Assembly (NCBI RefSeq): GCF_023380025.1
Contig: NZ_CP097253.1
Span: forward strand, 2,513,001 to 2,577,000
Reading direction: 5' to 3'
From: Sphingomonas glaciei
GTDB lineage: Bacteria; Pseudomonadota; Alphaproteobacteria; Sphingomonadales; Sphingomonadaceae
Length of the DNA stretch: 64,000 bases
Positions 1 to 9,361 of the stretch are shown here, in pieces. Position 1 is the first letter of the stretch. Each line of letters begins with the position of its first letter. The position numbers were made by a program, and so were the translations under genes. The notes under the pieces were generated by a model that had not been told where the DNA came from, ran no database searches, and saw only the letters and a list, made by a program, of their open reading frames with translations.

Positions 1-2
1 CG

Positions 3-2123
3 CAGACCGCTCCGGCCGCGAGCCAGCCGCAGCCGGCCCCGCCGGCGCGCGAGCGGGGCCAGACGGTGACGGTCACCGGCAGCCGCCCGCAGGTGATCGA
101 CGCTCCTGACCGGCTGAGCTTCAACGTCGCCAACGACCTTGGCGCACAGACGGGCAGCCTGGCTGACGCGCTGCGCAACGTGCCCGGGGTCGAAGTCGAT
201 CTGGAGGGCCGGGTCAGCCTGCGCGGCGATCCGGGGGTGACCATTTTGGTCGACGGTCGCCCGTCGGGACAGCTGCGCGGCGAGGGTCGCGGCGACGCCC
301 TGCTGGCGATGCCGGCCAATAACATCGAGCGGGTCGAGGTCATCACCAATCCCTCGGCGGCGATGAGCCCGGAAGGGTCGGGCGGGGTGATCAACCTCGT
401 CACCAAGAAGCAGCGCCAGGCGGGCACCACCGGCACCGTCCGCGCCAACGCCGGGCTGGAAGGGCGGGGCAGCGTGTCGCTCAACATGGCGCGCACCCGG
501 CCGGGGCTGACCGTGTCCGGCGATGCCTCCTATCGCCGCTTCACCAACGAGATCGTCGTCACACAGGACCGCGAGCGGTTCGTCACCGGCGGAGCGAGCC
601 TGCTCAGCCGGCAGGAGCAGTTTCACGACAATGTCGCGCAGGGCGGCAACGGGCGGTTCGGGGTGGAATACGACCTCGACAAGACCAACCGCCTGACCGG
701 CGAGATCAGCTATCGCCGCAACCAGCTGGATAGCGACCGCGACGAGCGTTTCATCGGCAATGCGGTCGAGCCCGGTTTCACCCGCTTCAGCGACCAGGAA
801 ATGAGCCAGCGGATCCTCGGCCTGCGCTCGTCGTGGCGCAAGACGCTGCCGGGTAAGGAGCACAGCTTCTCGGTCGACCTGCAGCACGACAGGGGCGGCA
901 TGAACCGCCTGCTCGACGGACGGATCACCCCCGCGACGGGCGCGGTCCTGTTCGAGCGGATCGAGAACGACATCGATCGCGACGAGACTCGGCTCAAGGC
1001 CGACTACAAGAAGCCGCTGGGCGAGAATCGTTCGCTCAATCTTGGTTACGAGTTCGAAGGCCAAAATGCGGACTTCGATTTCATCGGTGCGCGCGGAACG
1101 GCCCTCAATGCGCTGGTGCCCCAGGCCAATCTCACCAATGCCTTCGATTTCTCGCAGGACGTCCACGCGCTGTACGGCACGGCGCAGTTCAACAGCGGCA
1201 AGTGGGAGTTCCAGCCGGGCCTGCGGCTCGAGCAGGTCGGGCTCGACCTGTTCCAGCGCACCGACAATGCCCGCTATGAGCAGGATTATTTCCGGGTCTA
1301 TCCGACGCTGCATGTCGGGCGGGCGCTGAGCGAGCGGACCAAGCTGCGGGCGAGCTACAGCCGCCGCATCCAGCGGCCGGGCCCGTTCGAGCTCAACCCC
1401 TACATCTTCTATGCCGACGCCCGGAACATCCAGCGCGGCAACCCCAACCTCAAGCCCGAGGTGACCGACGCGTTCGAGACCTCCTTGCAATATCGCAAGG
1501 ACGCGACCTTCCTGTCGCTGACCGGCTTCTATCGCCGCTCGCGCGACATGTTCACCGAGATCCTGCAGACGCTGCCCGACGGGGTGCTGCTGACCACCCG
1601 CGTTAACCTTGGCCGGGGCAGTCGAATGGGCGCCGACGCGATCATCAACGGGCGGCTCTCGAAGACGCTCAACTACCAGCTGTCGGGGACGGTACAGCGG
1701 ATGGAACTCGATCCGCGCGGGATTGCCGGCACGTCCGGCAAGGTGTCGGGCGTCGTCGCGTCGGTCCGGGGCAGCGTCAACTGGCAGCCGAGCCCGAAAG
1801 ATTTCCTTCAGATCAGCGGCAATTACAGTGGAAAGCAGTTGATCCCGCAGGGCTATCGGCTGGGCGGCGGGATCGTCAACGTCGGCTATCGGCGCAAGAT
1901 CAACGACCAATTGTCGCTGCTGGTCACCGGGCAGAACATCCTCGACAGCGCCCGGCAGGAGATCGTAATCCGCACCCCGTCCTTCCGCGACCGGCTGAAG
2001 TTCAAGGTGCGCGGGCGGGCGGTGCTGCTCGGCCTCGCCTACAACTTCGGGCAGGGCAACGGCCGCAAGCGCCAGGATGACCGGTTCGACTTCGATCCCA
2101 GCGCGGGAAGCGTCGGGCAGTAA
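3..2123 (+). CDS. TonB-dependent outer membrane receptor (5' end cut by window)
   Basis: The reading frame is already open at base 3, so the true start, signal peptide and any N-terminal domain lie outside the window. A GTG at 66 is only an internal codon. What remains is at least 706 residues. It begins with a Pro/Ala-rich stretch, then a TonB-type plug domain (SLADALRNVPGVEVD, then a SLRG box and ILVDGRP), then a long run of alternating beta strands with aromatic girdles, as in 22-strand barrels of the outer membrane beta-barrel receptor subfamily. Such proteins import a ligand across the outer membrane using TonB-ExbBD energy. No regulator or transporter is visible beside it, so the substrate is unknown. 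A hairpin follows the stop. Confidence 0.88.
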   Translation, partial: QTAPAASQPQPAPPARERGQTVTVTGSRPQVIDAPDRLSFNVANDLGAQTGSLADALRNVPGVEVDLEGRVSLRGDPGVTILVDGRPSGQLRGEGRGDALLAMPANNIERVEVITNPSAAMSPEGSGGVINLVTKKQRQAGTTGTVRANAGLEGRGSVSLNMARTRPGLTVSGDASYRRFTNEIVVTQDRERFVTGGASLLSRQEQFHDNVAQGGNGRFGVEYDLDKTNRLTGEISYRRNQLDSDRDERFIGNAVEPGFTRFSDQEMSQRILGLRSSWRKTLPGKEHSFSVDLQHDRGGMNRLLDGRITPATGAVLFERIENDIDRDETRLKADYKKPLGENRSLNLGYEFEGQNADFDFIGARGTALNALVPQANLTNAFDFSQDVHALYGTAQFNSGKWEFQPGLRLEQVGLDLFQRTDNARYEQDYFRVYPTLHVGRALSERTKLRASYSRRIQRPGPFELNPYIFYADARNIQRGNPNLKPEVTDAFETSLQYRKDATFLSLTGFYRRSRDMFTEILQTLPDGVLLTTRVNLGRGSRMGADAIINGRLSKTLNYQLSGTVQRMELDPRGIAGTSGKVSGVVASVRGSVNWQPSPKDFLQISGNYSGKQLIPQGYRLGGGIVNVGYRRKINDQLSLLVTGQNILDSARQEIVIRTPSFRDRLKFKVRGRAVLLGLAYNFGQGNGRKRQDDRFDFDPSAGSVGQ

Positions 2124-2132
2124 GCACTGAAA

Positions 2133-2158
2133 GGGGCCTCCCTATGTCGGGAGGTTCC
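2133..2158. terminator. Hairpin between convergent receptor and purA genes
   Basis: Bases 2133-2142 (GGGGCCTCCC) pair with 2149-2158 (GGGAGGTTCC) around a six-base loop, giving a ten-pair stem with two G-T pairs. It lies between two stop codons that face each other, so it may end both transcripts. There is no strong T run on either side (only three T on the minus side), so efficiency is uncertain. Confidence 0.5.
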
Positions 2159-2160
2159 AC

Positions 2161-3450
2161 TCAGCCGGTGAACGGGTCGCGCACGAGGATAGTGTCGTCG
2201 CGATCGGGCGAGGTGCTGACCAGCGCCACCGGGCAGCGGATCAGCTCCTCCACGCGGCGGATGTACTTGATCGCCTGGGCCGGCAGGTCGGCCCAGCTGC
2301 GCGCGCCGACCGTGCTGTCGGACCAGCCGGGCATTTCCTCGTAGATCGGCTTCACCCGGGCCTGGTCAGCGGCGTGGGGTGGGAGATAGTCGAAGCGCTT
2401 GCCGCCGATCTCGTAGCCGACGCAGATCTTGACCGTGTCGAGCCCGTCGAGCACGTCGATCTTGGTCAGCGCGATGCCGGTGATCCCGCTGACCGCCGCG
2501 CTCTGGCGGACCAGCACCGCGTCGAACCAGCCGCAGCGGCGCTGGCGCCCGGTGACGGTGCCGAACTCACGGCCTCGCTCGCCTAGGCGCTGCCCGATTT
2601 CGTCCGAAAGTTCGGTCGGAAAGGGACCGGAGCCGACGCGGGTGGTGTAGGCCTTGACGATACCGAGCACGAAGCCCGCCGCGCCCGGTCCCATGCCGCT
2701 GCCGCTGCCGGTGGTTCCGGCGACGGTGTTGGACGAGGTGACGAAGGGGTAGGTGCCATGGTCGACGTCGAGCAGCACGCCCTGCGCGCCTTCGAACAGG
2801 ATCCGGCGGCCGCGTTGCTTGGCCTCGTCGAGGTCGAGCCAGACCGGACGCGCGAATTGCAGCACGAAATCGGCGATCTCCGACAGGTCGCGCTTGAGCC
2901 GCTCGCGATCGACCGGCGGGTGGCCGAAGCCGGCGCGCAGGGCGTCGTGGTGCGCCGACACGCGGTCGAGCAACGGGTCGAGCTCATCGAGATGGGCGAG
3001 GTCGCAGACGCGGATGGCGCGGCGGCCGACCTTGTCCTCATAGGCCGGGCCGATGCCGCGGCGGGTGGTGCCGATCTTGCCCGCGCCGCTGGCGTCCTCG
3101 CGCAGCGCGTCGAGATCGCGGTGGATGGGGAGGATCAGAGGGCAGGTCTCGGCGATGCGCAGGACGTCGGGCTCGATCCGGATGCCCTGGCCGCGCAGTT
3201 TCTCGACCTCCTCGCGCAGCCACCAGGGGTCGAGCACCACCCCGTTGCCGATGATCGACAGGGTGCCGGTGACGATCCCGCTCGGCAGCAGGGACAGTTT
3301 GTAGACGTTTTCGCCCACCACCAGCGTGTGGCCGGCATTGTGCCCGCCCTGGAAGCGGACAACGCAGTCGGCGCGGCTGGCGAGCCAGTCGACGATCTTG
3401 CCCTTGCCCTCGTCGCCCCATTGGGCGCCGATCACGGTAACGTTACCCAT
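2161..3450 (-). CDS. purA: Adenylosuccinate synthetase
   Basis: A 429-residue protein, close to the usual length of about 430. It joins IMP and aspartate at the cost of GTP, the first committed step from IMP to AMP, in the cytosol. The N-terminal GDEGKGK loop is at residues 12-18 with the catalytic Asp14, and NAGHT with His41 follows; both match the family signature. The start at 3450 has an AGGA about ten bases upstream. It is divergent from the hydrolase gene at 3544 with 93 bases between them, and no other purine gene is adjacent (purL is 30 kb away). It probably forms a single-gene transcript. Confidence 0.96.
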   Translation of the reverse strand: MGNVTVIGAQWGDEGKGKIVDWLASRADCVVRFQGGHNAGHTLVVGENVYKLSLLPSGIVTGTLSIIGNGVVLDPWWLREEVEKLRGQGIRIEPDVLRIAETCPLILPIHRDLDALREDASGAGKIGTTRRGIGPAYEDKVGRRAIRVCDLAHLDELDPLLDRVSAHHDALRAGFGHPPVDRERLKRDLSEIADFVLQFARPVWLDLDEAKQRGRRILFEGAQGVLLDVDHGTYPFVTSSNTVAGTTGSGSGMGPGAAGFVLGIVKAYTTRVGSGPFPTELSDEIGQRLGERGREFGTVTGRQRRCGWFDAVLVRQSAAVSGITGIALTKIDVLDGLDTVKICVGYEIGGKRFDYLPPHAADQARVKPIYEEMPGWSDSTVGARSWADLPAQAIKYIRRVEELIRCPVALVSTSPDRDDTILVRDPFTG

Positions 3451-3543
3451 GCGTAATCATTCCTGCTGCTGCATGAACGGCCGGCAAAGGCGTCGTTCAG
3501 GCGCGCTCCTATTGATTGTCGGGGGTGAGGTCCAGAACAGGGG

Positions 3544-4548
3544 ATGATGATGGGCAGGACGCGGATCGGTCTGGCGATGCTGTCGGTGACAGCGCTGATC
3601 GCGGGAAGCGGGGCGTGGGGGCGGCGCGGCGGGACGGCTCCGGAGTGTGGGACGCTTGCGTTGCGGCAGTGCCTGCTGGCCGGCGCGAATCGCGGCAATT
3701 GCCTGGCATCGGTAATACAGTCGCTTCCGGACAGCTGCCGCAAGGCGATGAGCGAGCGGGCGGCGGCGCGGGCGGGCGGTCTTCCGGTTGGCTGGCGTGA
3801 GGAAGCCTATGGCAGCGATCCGCGCCAGAAGCTCGACTGGGCGCGGCCGGCGAACACGATTGGCAAGGCGCCGCTGCTGCTGTTCGTGCACGGCGGCGGC
3901 TGGTCGATCGGCGACAAGCGCATTTGCGCCGGGCAGAAGGGTGTGCATTATCTTGGCCAGGGCTGGGCCTTCGCCAGCACCAACTACCGGCTAGTGCCGC
4001 AGGCGCGGGTCGAGGAACAGGCGGCTGATGTGGCGGCGGCGATCGCCTTCCTGCGCCGCCAGCCAGGGATAGACCCCGACCGGATCGTGGTGATGGGGCA
4101 TAGCGCCGGCGCGCATCTGGCGGCGCTGGTGGCGACCGATCCGGCCTATCTCAAGGCTGCCGGCGTGCCGATGAGCGCGGTGCGCGGCGTGGTGCTGCTG
4201 GACGGTGCCGGTTATGACGTCGGCGAACAGATGGCCGAGGCGCGCAATGCCGTGCAGTCGATGTACACCCAGGCGTTCGGGACCGACCCAAAGCGGCAAG
4301 CGGCGTTGTCACCCGCCCGCCATGCCGCCGCGCCCAATGCCGCCGAGTGGCTGATCCTGCCGGTCTCCTCCCGCCGCGATTCGACCGCGCAGAGCGAGAA
4401 ACTGGCGCAACTGCTGCGCAAGGGTGGCAGCCGCGCCGCCGTGCTTGCGCAAGCGGGCAAGACTCACGCCAGCCTCAATCGCGAATTGGGAACGGACGGC
4501 GACCCGAGCACAGCGGCGGTCGACGCGTTCCTGGCCAGGCTGAAGTGA
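3544..4548 (+). CDS. Secreted alpha/beta hydrolase (esterase-like)
   Basis: A 334-residue protein with an N-terminal hydrophobic segment (residues about 7-26) that looks like a signal peptide, so it is probably periplasmic. The HGGGW oxyanion motif, the GHSAG nucleophile elbow with Ser187, and a candidate catalytic His308 (KTHAS) place it with hormone-sensitive-lipase/feruloyl-esterase-like carboxylesterases. The acid residue is not certain. Four Cys residues follow the signal segment, allowing disulphides. Three ATG codons in a row (3544, 3547, 3550) leave the exact start open. The substrate cannot be told from sequence, and its neighbours (purA, a PilZ protein) give no hint. Confidence 0.8.
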   Translation: MMMGRTRIGLAMLSVTALIAGSGAWGRRGGTAPECGTLALRQCLLAGANRGNCLASVIQSLPDSCRKAMSERAAARAGGLPVGWREEAYGSDPRQKLDWARPANTIGKAPLLLFVHGGGWSIGDKRICAGQKGVHYLGQGWAFASTNYRLVPQARVEEQAADVAAAIAFLRRQPGIDPDRIVVMGHSAGAHLAALVATDPAYLKAAGVPMSAVRGVVLLDGAGYDVGEQMAEARNAVQSMYTQAFGTDPKRQAALSPARHAAAPNAAEWLILPVSSRRDSTAQSEKLAQLLRKGGSRAAVLAQAGKTHASLNRELGTDGDPSTAAVDAFLARLK

Positions 4549-4564
4549 CTTCAGCGCGCGACGG

Positions 4565-5065
4565 CTACAGCAGGGCGGAGATCGCCCAGCCGATCGAGCC
4601 CCAGCTCAGCGCCAGCAGTCCGCCCAGGACCAGGCCGCGGGTGCGCAGCGAATAGCGCTCGTCGATCGGGTCGACGGCAACCAGTTCGGTCGTCAACGTC
4701 TGCAGGCGACCGATGTCGAGGCCGGCGTCGGCATTTTCCGGCGGTGCGGCGACCGGGCTTTTGAGCAAGGCCGCACTGATGACGGCTGCCGGGATGCTGA
4801 GCTCGAACGCGCAGCCGTGGAAGTTGCCGCTGCTCCACACCACCGACGCCGCCGTCGGGCCGCGCTCGGGCAGGTCGACGAACAGCGTCTCGCCGCTGCA
4901 CAGCGCCTGCGTGGTTTCGATCAGCAGTCCGGTCGGCGACAGGTCGTGGATCACCACCTCGATCCCGCTGTCGGACAGTACCGCCCCCAGCCGCAAGGCA
5001 CGGCGCGAGGTGTAGCGGCGGTTGGCGGCGTCCAGCGGCGAGGCGGCTTGAACTGCAATCGACAT
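4565..5065 (-). CDS. PilZ-domain protein with C-terminal membrane anchor
   Basis: A 166-residue protein. The PilZ motif pair is intact: Arg17-x3-Arg21 and Asp41-x-Ser43-x2-Gly46 (DLSPTG), the two clusters that hold cyclic di-GMP in known PilZ domains. After a linker, a single hydrophobic segment at about residues 146-166 ends the protein, so the sensor domain should sit on the inner face of the cytoplasmic membrane. It is a single gene between a convergent hydrolase and serA. A role as a c-di-GMP receptor is inferred from the motifs; the output is unknown. Confidence 0.75.
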   Translation of the reverse strand: MSIAVQAASPLDAANRRYTSRRALRLGAVLSDSGIEVVIHDLSPTGLLIETTQALCSGETLFVDLPERGPTAASVVWSSGNFHGCAFELSIPAAVISAALLKSPVAAPPENADAGLDIGRLQTLTTELVAVDPIDERYSLRTRGLVLGGLLALSWGSIGWAISALL

Positions 5066-5130
5066 AGGTGGCCCCGTGATGGTGTCCGGGGACCGTGGCG
5101 GTGAGGTGTTAACAGATCATCAAGCCGGAG

Positions 5131-5161
5131 GCGCGGGTGGTCGAATTAACTCCACCCGCGC
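5131..5161. terminator. Stable hairpin downstream of serA
   Basis: GCGCGGGTGG (5131-5140) and CCACCCGCGC (5152-5161) form a perfect ten-pair stem with an eleven-base AT-rich loop. It follows the serA stop on the minus strand and precedes the PilZ gene on the same strand. There is no T run, so it may stabilise the serA mRNA end rather than terminate by itself. Confidence 0.45.
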
Positions 5162-5190
5162 TGCCTGCCGAGGGCCGTGGATGGCCGTCC

Positions 5191-6771
5191 CTAGAAGCTC
5201 AACGGCACAACCTCGCGCACGCCTTCCAGCGCGCACAATTTGGCGACGACGTCGGGTGTCACCGGATCGTCGACCGCGACCAGCGCCACCGCTTCGCCGC
5301 CGGCGGCGCGGCGGCCGAGGTTGAAGGTGGCGATGTTGATCCAGGCCTGGCCCAGCGCAGTGCCGAGCTTGCCGATGAAGCCCGGCGCATCGTTGTTGAC
5401 GATGTACAGCATGTGGCCGGCAAGGTCAGCCTCCACCGCCACGCCGAAGATGTCGACCAGCCGCGGCGCCGAATTGCCGAACAGGGTTCCGGCGACGCAG
5501 CGCTCACCGCCCGGGGTCGAGGCGGTGACGCGGACGAGGGTGTGATAGTCGCCCTCGCGTTCGTGGCGGACTTCCTTGACGTCGAGCCCGCGTTCCTTGG
5601 CCAGGATCGGGGCGTTCACCATGTTCACGGTCTGGCTGTAGGTGCCCATCAGGCCGGCCAGCACGGCTCCCGTGATCGGCTTCTGGTTGAGCGCCGCGGC
5701 CGCGCCCTCGACCTCGATCGAGACGGCGCGGACCTGGTCGCCCAGCACCTGCCCGGCAAGCCGGCCGAGCTTTTCGGCCAGTGCCATGTAGGGCTTCAGC
5801 CGCGGCGCTTCCTCGGCCGACAGCGAGGGCATGTTGATGGCGTTGGTGACCCCGCCGAGCAGCAGGAAGTCGCTCATCTGCTCGGCGACCTGGATCGCGA
5901 CATTGACCTGAGCCTCGGTGGTCGACGCGCCGAGGTGTGGGGTGGAAATGAAGCCCGGGGTGCCGAACAGCGGGCTGTCGGTGACAGGCTCGGTCTCGAA
6001 CACGTCGAGCGCCGCGCCGGCGACTTGGCCGCTGTCGAGCGCATCCTTGAGCGCCGCCTCGTCGATCAGTCCGCCGCGGGCGCAATTGATGATCCGCACG
6101 CCCTTCTTGGTCTTGGCCAACGCCTCGCTGCTGAGGATGCCGCGGGTCTGGTCGGTCAGTGGGGTGTGGAGCGTGATGAAATCGGCCCGGGCGAGTAACT
6201 GGTCGAGCTCGACCTTCTCGATCCCCAGCTCCAGCGCGCGTTCGGGCGAGAGGAAGGGGTCGAAGGCGACCACTTTCATCTTGAGGCCGAGGGCACGCGA
6301 CGCAACGATCGAACCGATATTGCCCGCGCCGATCAGGCCGAGAGTCTTGGCAGTCAGTTCGACCCCCATGAAGCGGTTCTTCTCCCACTTGCCGGCTTGC
6401 GTCGAGGCGTCGGCCTCGGGCAGCTGGCGGGCGAGGGCGAACATGAGGGCGATGGCATGTTCGGCGGTGGTGATCGAATTGCCGAACGGCGTGTTCATCA
6501 CCACGATGCCGCGCTGGGTGGCGGCGGGAATGTCGACATTGTCGACCCCGATGCCGGCGCGGCCGATCACCTTCAGATTCTTGGCATGGTCGAGCAGCTT
6601 GGCCGTTGCCTTTGTCGAGGAGCGGATCGCGAGGCCGTGATAGTCGCCAATGATCTCGGCGAGTTCGTCCGGGGTCTTGCCGGTAATCTCGTCCACCTCG
6701 ATCCCGCGTTCACGGAAGATGGCGGCGGCGCGGGGGTCCATCTTGTCGGAAATCAGTACGCGCGGAGTCAT
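5191..6771 (-). CDS. serA: D-3-phosphoglycerate dehydrogenase, long form
   Basis: A 526-residue long-form (type I) enzyme. It oxidises 3-phosphoglycerate to phosphohydroxypyruvate with NAD, the first step of serine synthesis. The Rossmann motif GAGNIG is at 148-153, and the catalytic residues are Arg232 (ARGG), Glu261 and His279 (TPHLG). An allosteric substrate-binding region follows at about 330-440 and an ACT domain from about 450, which in relatives senses serine. The start overlaps the serC stop by four bases (ATGA), so it is translated by coupling with serC. The serC leader should control both. Confidence 0.96.
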   Translation of the reverse strand: MTPRVLISDKMDPRAAAIFRERGIEVDEITGKTPDELAEIIGDYHGLAIRSSTKATAKLLDHAKNLKVIGRAGIGVDNVDIPAATQRGIVVMNTPFGNSITTAEHAIALMFALARQLPEADASTQAGKWEKNRFMGVELTAKTLGLIGAGNIGSIVASRALGLKMKVVAFDPFLSPERALELGIEKVELDQLLARADFITLHTPLTDQTRGILSSEALAKTKKGVRIINCARGGLIDEAALKDALDSGQVAGAALDVFETEPVTDSPLFGTPGFISTPHLGASTTEAQVNVAIQVAEQMSDFLLLGGVTNAINMPSLSAEEAPRLKPYMALAEKLGRLAGQVLGDQVRAVSIEVEGAAAALNQKPITGAVLAGLMGTYSQTVNMVNAPILAKERGLDVKEVRHEREGDYHTLVRVTASTPGGERCVAGTLFGNSAPRLVDIFGVAVEADLAGHMLYIVNNDAPGFIGKLGTALGQAWINIATFNLGRRAAGGEAVALVAVDDPVTPDVVAKLCALEGVREVVPLSF

Positions 6772-7892
6772 GCCCGGGTCTCCTCATAGGCCCAGTCGAG
6801 CCATGGCCCGAGGGCCTCGATGTCGGCGGAGTCGACGGTCGCGCCGCACCAGATGCGCAGCCCCGGCGGGGCGTCGCGGTAGCCGGCGATGTCGAAGGCG
6901 GCGCCCTGCTCCTCGAGGAGGGCGGCCATTTTCTTGATGCGGGCTTCGTCGGCGCCTTCGACGGTCAGGCAGACGCTGGTCTTCGAGCGCGAGGTCGGGT
7001 CGGCAGCGAGGTGGCCGAGCCAGTCGCGCGCCTCGACGATGCGGTTCAGCGCGGCAGCATTGGCATCACAGCGCGCGATGGCGCCGTCGAGGCCGCCGAC
7101 GCTCTCGACCCATTCAAGCGCGGCGATCGCATCTTCGACCGCCAGCATCGAAGGAGTGTTGATCGTCTCGCCCGAGAAGACGCCTTCGATCAGCTTGCCC
7201 TTGGAGGTCAGGCGGAAGACCTTGGGCAGTGGCCAGGCGGGGACATAGCTTTCCAGCCGCTCAACCGCGCGGGGGCCGAGGATCAGGACGCCGTGCGCGC
7301 CTTCGCCGCCGAGCACTTTCTGCCAGGAGAAGGTGGCGACATCGATCTTGTCCCACGGAATGTCGTAGGCGAACACCGCACTGGTGGCGTCGGCGAAGCT
7401 AAGGCCTTCGCGGTCGGCGGCGATCCACTCGCCATTGGGAACGCGGACGCCCGAGGTGGTGCCGTTCCAAGTGAACAGGACGTCGCTCGACCAATCGACC
7501 TGCGCGAGGTCGGGCAGCGCGCCATAGTCGGCGCGGATCACGGTCGGATCGATCTTCAATTGCTTGACCGCATCGGTGACCCAGCCTTCGCCGAAGCTTT
7601 CCCACGCCAGTGCTGTGACGGGGCGCTGCCCGAGCATGGTCCACATCGCCATCTCGTAAGCGCCGGTGTCGGAGCCCGGGACGATGCCGATGCGGTGGGT
7701 GTCGGGAAGCCGCAGGTTCGCGCGCATTAGGTCGATGCAGCGCTTCAACCGCGCCTTGCCGATCTTGCTGCGATGGGAACGACCGAGGCTGTCGGTGGCG
7801 AGTGCGGATGCGGTCCAGCCGGGAGGCTTGGCGCACGGCCCTGAAGAGAAATAGGGGCGTTCCGGACGCACGTCCGGGGTAGGGTTCGTCAT
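6768..7892 (-). CDS. serC: Phosphoserine aminotransferase, alphaproteobacterial type
   Basis: Converts phosphohydroxypyruvate and glutamate to phosphoserine, using PLP. I place the start at 7892 (374 residues) because AAGGAG lies nine bases upstream; an in-frame extension to 7961 has no support and runs through the leader structure. The N-terminal RPYFSSGPCAKPPGW is typical of the SerC subgroup of alphaproteobacteria and archaea-like forms. Lys192 in SWQKVLGGEG is the PLP lysine. It is the first gene of serC-serA. No serB is in the window. Confidence 0.94.
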   Translation of the reverse strand: MTNPTPDVRPERPYFSSGPCAKPPGWTASALATDSLGRSHRSKIGKARLKRCIDLMRANLRLPDTHRIGIVPGSDTGAYEMAMWTMLGQRPVTALAWESFGEGWVTDAVKQLKIDPTVIRADYGALPDLAQVDWSSDVLFTWNGTTSGVRVPNGEWIAADREGLSFADATSAVFAYDIPWDKIDVATFSWQKVLGGEGAHGVLILGPRAVERLESYVPAWPLPKVFRLTSKGKLIEGVFSGETINTPSMLAVEDAIAALEWVESVGGLDGAIARCDANAAALNRIVEARDWLGHLAADPTSRSKTSVCLTVEGADEARIKKMAALLEEQGAAFDIAGYRDAPPGLRIWCGATVDSADIEALGPWLDWAYEETRA

Positions 7893-7975
7893 GTTCAAAC
7901 TCTCCTTACAGAGAGCACGCGCCGCGTTGGGACGGCGTGGCCCGCGACCGCTGTACAGCATCGGGGCACCTGCGC
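7893..7975 (-). promoter_or_regulatory. Candidate structured leader of serC-serA (serC-type RNA)
   Basis: On the minus strand the serC 5' region holds three possible structures. One is an eight-pair stem with one mismatch around the perfect palindrome GCTGTACAGC (7950-7959). The second is a CGCCG/CGGCG hairpin (7933-7937 with 7920-7924). The third is a CTCTC/GAGAG hairpin (7911-7915 with 7900-7904) that holds the Shine-Dalgarno AAGGAG in its loop and stem. A conserved RNA element upstream of serC is known in alphaproteobacteria (Rfam serC leader). I cannot confirm a covariance match here, but hiding the ribosome site would fit control of translation. Confidence 0.45.
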
Positions 7976-8259
7976 AACCGCGATCCCGATTCTGTGGAGA
8001 AGTTCCCGATTTTCAGTCTGAAGCGTCTTGTTCCGGCTCAACTCATCGCTGTTCGGTCGCGACTCGTCCCGACGGGGGAACGAAAAGGTTGTGTTTGTTA
8101 ACCGTAGCGGGTCTCTGAATGGTGTCCGGAGCGGCGGCGGGCACCGCTGCACCGGTCGGGGCTGGGGAGCTCCTGACCAGAAACGAAGTCGAGCACGCTG
8201 CTCCTTGAGCCAGCGCGAACGGACTTCATCGATGTGAACGAGCTAGGAGCTTCAGTTCT
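7976..8259. other. Divergent intergenic region between serC and the M23 peptidase
   Basis: With the serC leader this makes a 367-base gap that must hold both divergent promoters. A GTTAAC hexamer is near 8096-8101, a perfect GGAGCTCC palindrome at 8166-8173, and one GANTC site at 7988-7992. A short minus-strand frame (7895-8152) has no coding character. I see no tRNA or small gene. An AGGAG lies about ten bases before the peptidase start. Confidence 0.4.
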
Positions 8260-9327
8260 ATGACGCATGCTATTCGAACAACGGGACTGCTCCGCAGCCG
8301 CGACCTGTTCGTGCATGACGGCTCCAAGCTCCGTCGCATTCGCCTCTCCGCCACCACCCAATTCGCTTTCTTCATCGCCGCTGCGCTGATGCTGGCCTGG
8401 TCCGCGTTCGCAGCCGCTCACTTCCTCGGCGGCGACAAGGCCGCCGTCGTATCGGGCGACACCGCCCAGCTGCAGCAGCTGGCCGTCGCGACCGAGCAGC
8501 GCGCCCGCCTGATCGAACAACGCCAGAAGGTGCTTGCGACCATGCTCGCCGGCGGCGACGTCGATCCTTCCGCCCTTCCCGAGACCAGCGACGCCTCGTC
8601 GCTTCCGGCCGCGATCGCCGCGCCGCTCGCCCGCGCCGAAACCCGGCTTGCGGCCGAAGAAGCCGCTGCTGCCGAGCGTCTCGAGCAGCGTTATCGCACC
8701 GCTACCCGCGAATTGAAGAAGCTCGGCCTGTCGCCCAAGCGTCTCGCTGTCGGCGGCCCGTTCGAACCGGCGACCAAGAGCGACCCGACCTTCAGGGCTT
8801 TGTTCAACAGCTGGAAGAAGCTCGACTCGCTGCAGGACGGCGTGATCGCGGTTCCGTCGGACAAGCCGGTAAAGACCGCCGAATTCACCTCCAGCTTCGG
8901 AGTCCGCAACGATCCGTTCGGCCGCGGCGCCGCGATGCACGCCGGGATCGACCTCGCCGGTCCGCACGGCACCCCGATCTACGCCACCGCCGACGGCACG
9001 GTCACCGACGCCGGCTTCAACAGCGGCGGTTACGGCAACCTCGTCAAGCTCGACCACGGACGCGGGATCGAGACCCGCTACGGCCACCTCGCGGCATTCA
9101 GCGTCCGTGCCGGCGACCGGGTCAAGCGCGGCCAGCTGATCGGCCGCATGGGCTCGACCGGCCGTTCGACCGGCAGCCACCTCCATTACGAAGTCCGGAT
9201 CGACGGCCGTGCGGTCAATCCGATCCCGTTCATGCGCTCGACCGACTATCTGGCCTCGATCAAGAGCCGCAACGGCCACAGCATGGACCAGATCGCACTC
9301 GGCGGTCCGGGCCGCAGCAAGCGCTGA
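8260..9327 (+). CDS. M23 (LytM-fold) zinc endopeptidase with coiled coil
   Basis: A 355-residue inner-membrane-anchored or secreted peptidase that should cut peptide cross-links in peptidoglycan. One membrane segment is at about residues 33-55, followed by an Ala/Glu/Gln-rich coiled coil (about 65-165) and the LytM domain. Zinc ligands His227, Asp231 and His309 and catalytic His276 and His307 are all present, so this looks like an active enzyme, unlike EnvC/NlpD-type activators. The coiled-coil plus LytM layout resembles periplasmic division and envelope factors. It is monocistronic or leads into the Fe-S carrier gene 34 bases on. Confidence 0.87.
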   Translation: MTHAIRTTGLLRSRDLFVHDGSKLRRIRLSATTQFAFFIAAALMLAWSAFAAAHFLGGDKAAVVSGDTAQLQQLAVATEQRARLIEQRQKVLATMLAGGDVDPSALPETSDASSLPAAIAAPLARAETRLAAEEAAAAERLEQRYRTATRELKKLGLSPKRLAVGGPFEPATKSDPTFRALFNSWKKLDSLQDGVIAVPSDKPVKTAEFTSSFGVRNDPFGRGAAMHAGIDLAGPHGTPIYATADGTVTDAGFNSGGYGNLVKLDHGRGIETRYGHLAAFSVRAGDRVKRGQLIGRMGSTGRSTGSHLHYEVRIDGRAVNPIPFMRSTDYLASIKSRNGHSMDQIALGGPGRSKR

Positions 9328-9361
9328 CCCTGCGCTTGAGGGTGCCGGTCCCGCGCCCTAC

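Noticed and set aside
7895..8152. 85-residue minus-strand frame upstream of serC
   Set aside because: Overlaps the serC leader structures and ribosome site, and the peptide looks random.
8098..9279. 393-residue frame antisense to the M23 peptidase
   Set aside because: Covers a gene with a full zinc site; product is Arg/Gly/Ala-rich without family resemblance.
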